Assembly: GCA_945872035.1 (NCBI GenBank)
Contig: CAMBYA010000120.1
Span: 1-7,127, forward strand
DNA: 7,127 bases
Source of the DNA: Rhizobium sp. Q54
GTDB lineage: Bacteria > Pseudomonadota > Alphaproteobacteria > SMXS01
Direction: 5' to 3'
Part shown: positions 5,034 through 7,127 of the stretch, piece after piece
Layout of the letters: every line of letters starts with the position of its first letter
Position numbering within the stretch: the stretch's first letter is position 1
The notes under the pieces: model-generated
What the model was told of the DNA's origin: nothing
The model's database searches: none
The model's input: only the letters and a program-made list of their open reading frames with translations
Made by a program: the position numbers and the translations under genes

Positions 5034-6344
5034 TCCGAAATCAATCGCAGGCAGGCCATCGGCCTCTCGGGCGCGGCGCTCGCCGCCGGGGTACTGGTGT
5101 CGCGCGACGCGCTGGCCCAGCACGAGCCCCACGCGCCCGCCGCCCCGCCGACGGTGAAACCGGCCGGCACGGCGCGCGGCAGGGTCGCGACGCCCGGCGG
5201 CGAAACGTTGCCGTTCCGCACGGTGGGCGGCGTGAAGATCTTCCATCTGGTCGCCGAGCCGGTGGCGCACAGCTTCGCACCCGGCCTGACCGGCAGCTGC
5301 TGGGGCTACAACGGCCGGGTGCACGGCCCCACCATCGAGGCGGTCGAGGGTGGCCGGGTGCGGATCTACGTCACCAACCGGCTGCCCGCGCCGACCACCA
5401 TCCACTGGCACGGCATCCTGCTGCCCAACGGCATGGACGGTGTCGGCGGGCTGACCCAGCCGACCATCAGGCCGGGCGAGACCTTCGTCTACGAGTGGAC
5501 GTTCCGCCAGCACGGCACCTTCATGTACCACCCGCATCATGACGAGATGACCCAGATGGCCATGGGCCTGATGGGCCTGATCGTGGTTCATCCGCGCCAG
5601 GCACGGTCCGTAGACCGGGATTACGCCCTGCTGCTGAGCACCTGGAAGGTGACGCCCGGCACCACGCGGCCCGACCCCAACGAGATGACCGACTTCAACG
5701 TGCTGACCATGAACGGGCTGTGCTATCCGGGCACGCCGCCGCTGCTTGCGCGCACCGGCGACCGGGTGCGCATCCGCATCGGCAACCTGAGCGCCATGGA
5801 CCACCATCCGATCCACCTGCACGGCTACAGCTTCAAGGTGACCGAGACGGATGGCGGGCCGATCCCGGCCGCGGGACAATGGCCGGAGACGACCGTGCTG
5901 GTGCCGACGGGCTCTACACGCACCATCGAGTTCACCGCCGATCAGCCCGGCGACTGGGCGCTGCATTGCCACATGACCCATCATTTGATGAACCAGATGG
6001 GCCACGGCCTGCCCAACATGATCGGCGCCGACGCCGGGAAGCTCCAGGCCGCCATCGGCAAGGCCGCGCCGGACGCCATGGTCATGGGCACGACCGGCAT
6101 GGGAGACATGGGAGACATGGGCGAACACGCGGCGCACATGGAAATGCCCCGGAACACCATCGCCATGGCGCCGGTGAAGGGCCCGCACGACCTGATCACC
6201 ATGGGCGGCATGTTCGCCATCCTGAAGGTGCGCGACGACCTGGCCGGCACTGACGATCCCGGCTGGTACCGGCAGCCACTCGGCAGCCTGTCGCGGCCGG
6301 CGACCGGCGCGGAGCTGGAGCGGGACGGGATCGAGCTGGCCTGA
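5031..6344 (+). CDS. Tat-exported multicopper oxidase with Met-rich tail (copper resistance)
   Basis: A 437-residue periplasmic multicopper oxidase, probably oxidising Cu(I) (or Fe(II)/phenolics) with O2 reduced to water. The Tat signal is NRRQAIGL, a hydrophobic stretch, then ALA (27-29) before Gln30. All copper motifs are present: HWHG (125-128), YHPHHDE (166-172), HPIHLHGY (259-266) and HCHMTHHLMNQM (312-323). Expected T1 ligands are His259, Cys313, His318 and Met323. The T2/T3 histidines are 125, 127, 167, 169, 262, 264, 312 and 314. Only about 90 residues separate the second and third motifs, so I see two cupredoxin domains rather than the three of CueO/CopA. A Met-rich region (residues 350-394, ten Met, including GMGDMGDMG) resembles copper-binding segments of copper-resistance oxidases. 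It is coupled to the efflux gene upstream and probably under CsoR control. No frameshift or missing ligand is seen. Confidence 0.94.
   Translation: MSEINRRQAIGLSGAALAAGVLVSRDALAQHEPHAPAAPPTVKPAGTARGRVATPGGETLPFRTVGGVKIFHLVAEPVAHSFAPGLTGSCWGYNGRVHGPTIEAVEGGRVRIYVTNRLPAPTTIHWHGILLPNGMDGVGGLTQPTIRPGETFVYEWTFRQHGTFMYHPHHDEMTQMAMGLMGLIVVHPRQARSVDRDYALLLSTWKVTPGTTRPDPNEMTDFNVLTMNGLCYPGTPPLLARTGDRVRIRIGNLSAMDHHPIHLHGYSFKVTETDGGPIPAAGQWPETTVLVPTGSTRTIEFTADQPGDWALHCHMTHHLMNQMGHGLPNMIGADAGKLQAAIGKAAPDAMVMGTTGMGDMGDMGEHAAHMEMPRNTIAMAPVKGPHDLITMGGMFAILKVRDDLAGTDDPGWYRQPLGSLSRPATGAELERDGIELA
6099..6116 (+). repeat. Two-copy 9-bp tandem repeat encoding Met-Gly-Asp
   Basis: ATGGGAGAC occurs twice in a row (6099-6107 and 6108-6116), followed by a third ATGGG. 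It encodes MGDMGDMG within the Met-rich tail of the oxidase. Being a multiple of three, copy-number change would lengthen or shorten the Met-rich segment without breaking the frame. Confidence 0.7.
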
Positions 6345-6360
6345 GTAAAGGTGGCCTGAC

Positions 6361-7127
6361 CTACTCCGCGGCGAGCGGCATCGCGATCGGCGTCCGCCGC
6401 TCCATGGACCGCTTGTGCAGGAAGAACATGATCACCGCCGCGACCGGCAGCACCGCAAGGTAGATGCCGAACGCCACGACATAGTTGCCGGTCCGGTCGC
6501 GGATCAGCGCGGAGATTACTGGACCGAACGCGGCCGAGACCGAAAAGAACGGCGTCGCCATGCCCATCACCCGGCTGAACGAGCGGGCGCCAAACTTGCT
6601 CTCGACCATGACGCAGCAGACCGGGAGCAGTCCGCCCGCGCCCAGCCCGATCAGGCCGCTGATCAGGATCAGCATCGGATAGCTGGGCTGGCCCAGGGTC
6701 AGCAGCAGCGTGCCCCAGATGATCGCGGTGGCGGCCCAGTACAGGTAGCGCGTGTCGACCTTGTCGGCGAGATAGCCCAGCACCAGCCGGCCGAAGATGC
6801 CGGCGACGGCGAGCACGGGAATGAGCAGCGACATGCGCTGCGGATCGATCCCCAGATCGTGGGAATAGGGACCGACGCTGGTCAGGAACGAATAGGAAGC
6901 CAGCGTGGTGCCGAGGAATGCCAGGCCGATGATCCAGAAGGTGGGCTCGCGCAGCACCTCGACGAAACCCCAGGGCTCCTCCAGCGCCGCGGCCGGCGCG
7001 CCCGCCTGGGCTTCCGGGCTCGGCCTCGTGACGCGGGCCTCGCCCTCGCGCGGGAACCGCACCACGAACCAGACCATGGGGACCACCACGGCGACGACGA
7101 GCGCTGCCAGCATCATGTTGGCGTCAC
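6361..7127 (-). CDS. MFS transporter, C-terminal half (N-terminus beyond window)
   Basis: The frame is open through the right edge and ends with a TAG at 6363-6361. The first in-frame ATG in the window (7116) is inside a hydrophobic helix, so the true start is outside. The 255 or so visible residues show the end of transmembrane helix 6 (MMLAALVVAVVVPMVWFVV), a charged central cytoplasmic loop rich in Pro/Ala/Glu, then six hydrophobic segments corresponding to TM7-TM12. The motif GYLADKVDTRYLY is the loop 8-9 counterpart of the MFS signature (GxLxDrxGrR). GLIGLGAGGLLPVCCVMVESKFG resembles the monocarboxylate/oxalate-formate antiporter branch. The substrate cannot be read from the sequence. 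It converges on the copper oxidase with only 16 bp between the stops, so it is probably a separate unit. Confidence 0.85.
   Translation of the reverse strand, partial: DANMMLAALVVAVVVPMVWFVVRFPREGEARVTRPSPEAQAGAPAAALEEPWGFVEVLREPTFWIIGLAFLGTTLASYSFLTSVGPYSHDLGIDPQRMSLLIPVLAVAGIFGRLVLGYLADKVDTRYLYWAATAIIWGTLLLTLGQPSYPMLILISGLIGLGAGGLLPVCCVMVESKFGARSFSRVMGMATPFFSVSAAFGPVISALIRDRTGNYVVAFGIYLAVLPVAAVIMFFLHKRSMERRTPIAMPLAAE

Noticed and set aside
4325..5542. Long + strand open frame (405 codons) across the efflux gene and oxidase in another frame.
   Set aside because: The translation is Arg/Pro-rich shadow sequence. The real frames carry the OEP and copper-oxidase motifs.
4935..6188. 417-codon - strand frame opposite the copper oxidase.
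   Set aside because: It is a His/Gly/Arg-rich mirror of the oxidase coding strand, with no start context or motif of its own.
6337..6359. 8-bp direct repeat TGGCCTGA at the end of the oxidase gene and again 15 bp later.
   Set aside because: It is too short to mean more than chance in GC-rich DNA, and there is no sign of an insertion or attachment site.

Overview
The window is about 7.1 kb of high-GC DNA, dense with genes. It most likely comes from the chromosome of an alphaproteobacterium, possibly Rhodospirillales-like. The reasons are the strong G/C third-position bias, the class 2 (quinone-linked) pyrD directly behind a DUF952 gene, the Bfr/Bfd pair, and a CsoR-type repressor next to a lipoprotein efflux component and a Tat-exported copper oxidase. 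The taxonomic call is inference. I see no tRNA, rRNA, CRISPR array, insertion sequence or phage gene.

Left part (1-1988, + strand): the 3' end of an uncharacterised protein gene, then a DUF952 gene overlapping pyrD by 8 bp. pyrD carries the full set of class 2 dihydroorotate dehydrogenase motifs. It ends 11 bp from the convergent bacterioferritin gene.

Middle part (2000-3273): an iron and oxyanion section. bfr and bfd lie in that order on the - strand, 101 bp apart. That gap holds a weak terminator-like hairpin plus a separate promoter-like sequence for bfr, so the two genes are probably expressed independently. bfd has a good sigma70-like promoter, and a near-consensus Fur box (2843-2857) sits just upstream of its -35. 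A YfgD-type arsC starts in the opposite direction from the same 141-bp gap. arsC and csoR converge on a strong hairpin (3293-3316).

Right part (3321-6344): a copper-resistance module. csoR (-) is divergent from a two-gene unit (+) encoding a TolC/CusC-type outer-membrane lipoprotein and a Tat-exported, apparently two-domain multicopper oxidase. The short divergent gap holds a perfect G/C-rich palindrome (3611-3625) of the kind CsoR proteins bind. It fills the spacer of a candidate csoR promoter and covers the -10-like element of the efflux/oxidase unit. The main anomaly is that the efflux gene is split by a single in-frame TAG (4678-4680). The frame is intact on both sides and the family pattern continues through the stop. 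The oxidase start overlaps the stop of this broken gene by one base, so the nonsense codon may also reduce oxidase translation.

Right edge (6361-7127, - strand): the C-terminal half of an MFS transporter, convergent with the oxidase gene. Nothing here proves a wholly new system. The best leads are the amber-interrupted efflux gene, the compact CsoR operator, and the Fur-box-bearing bfd/arsC divergent region.
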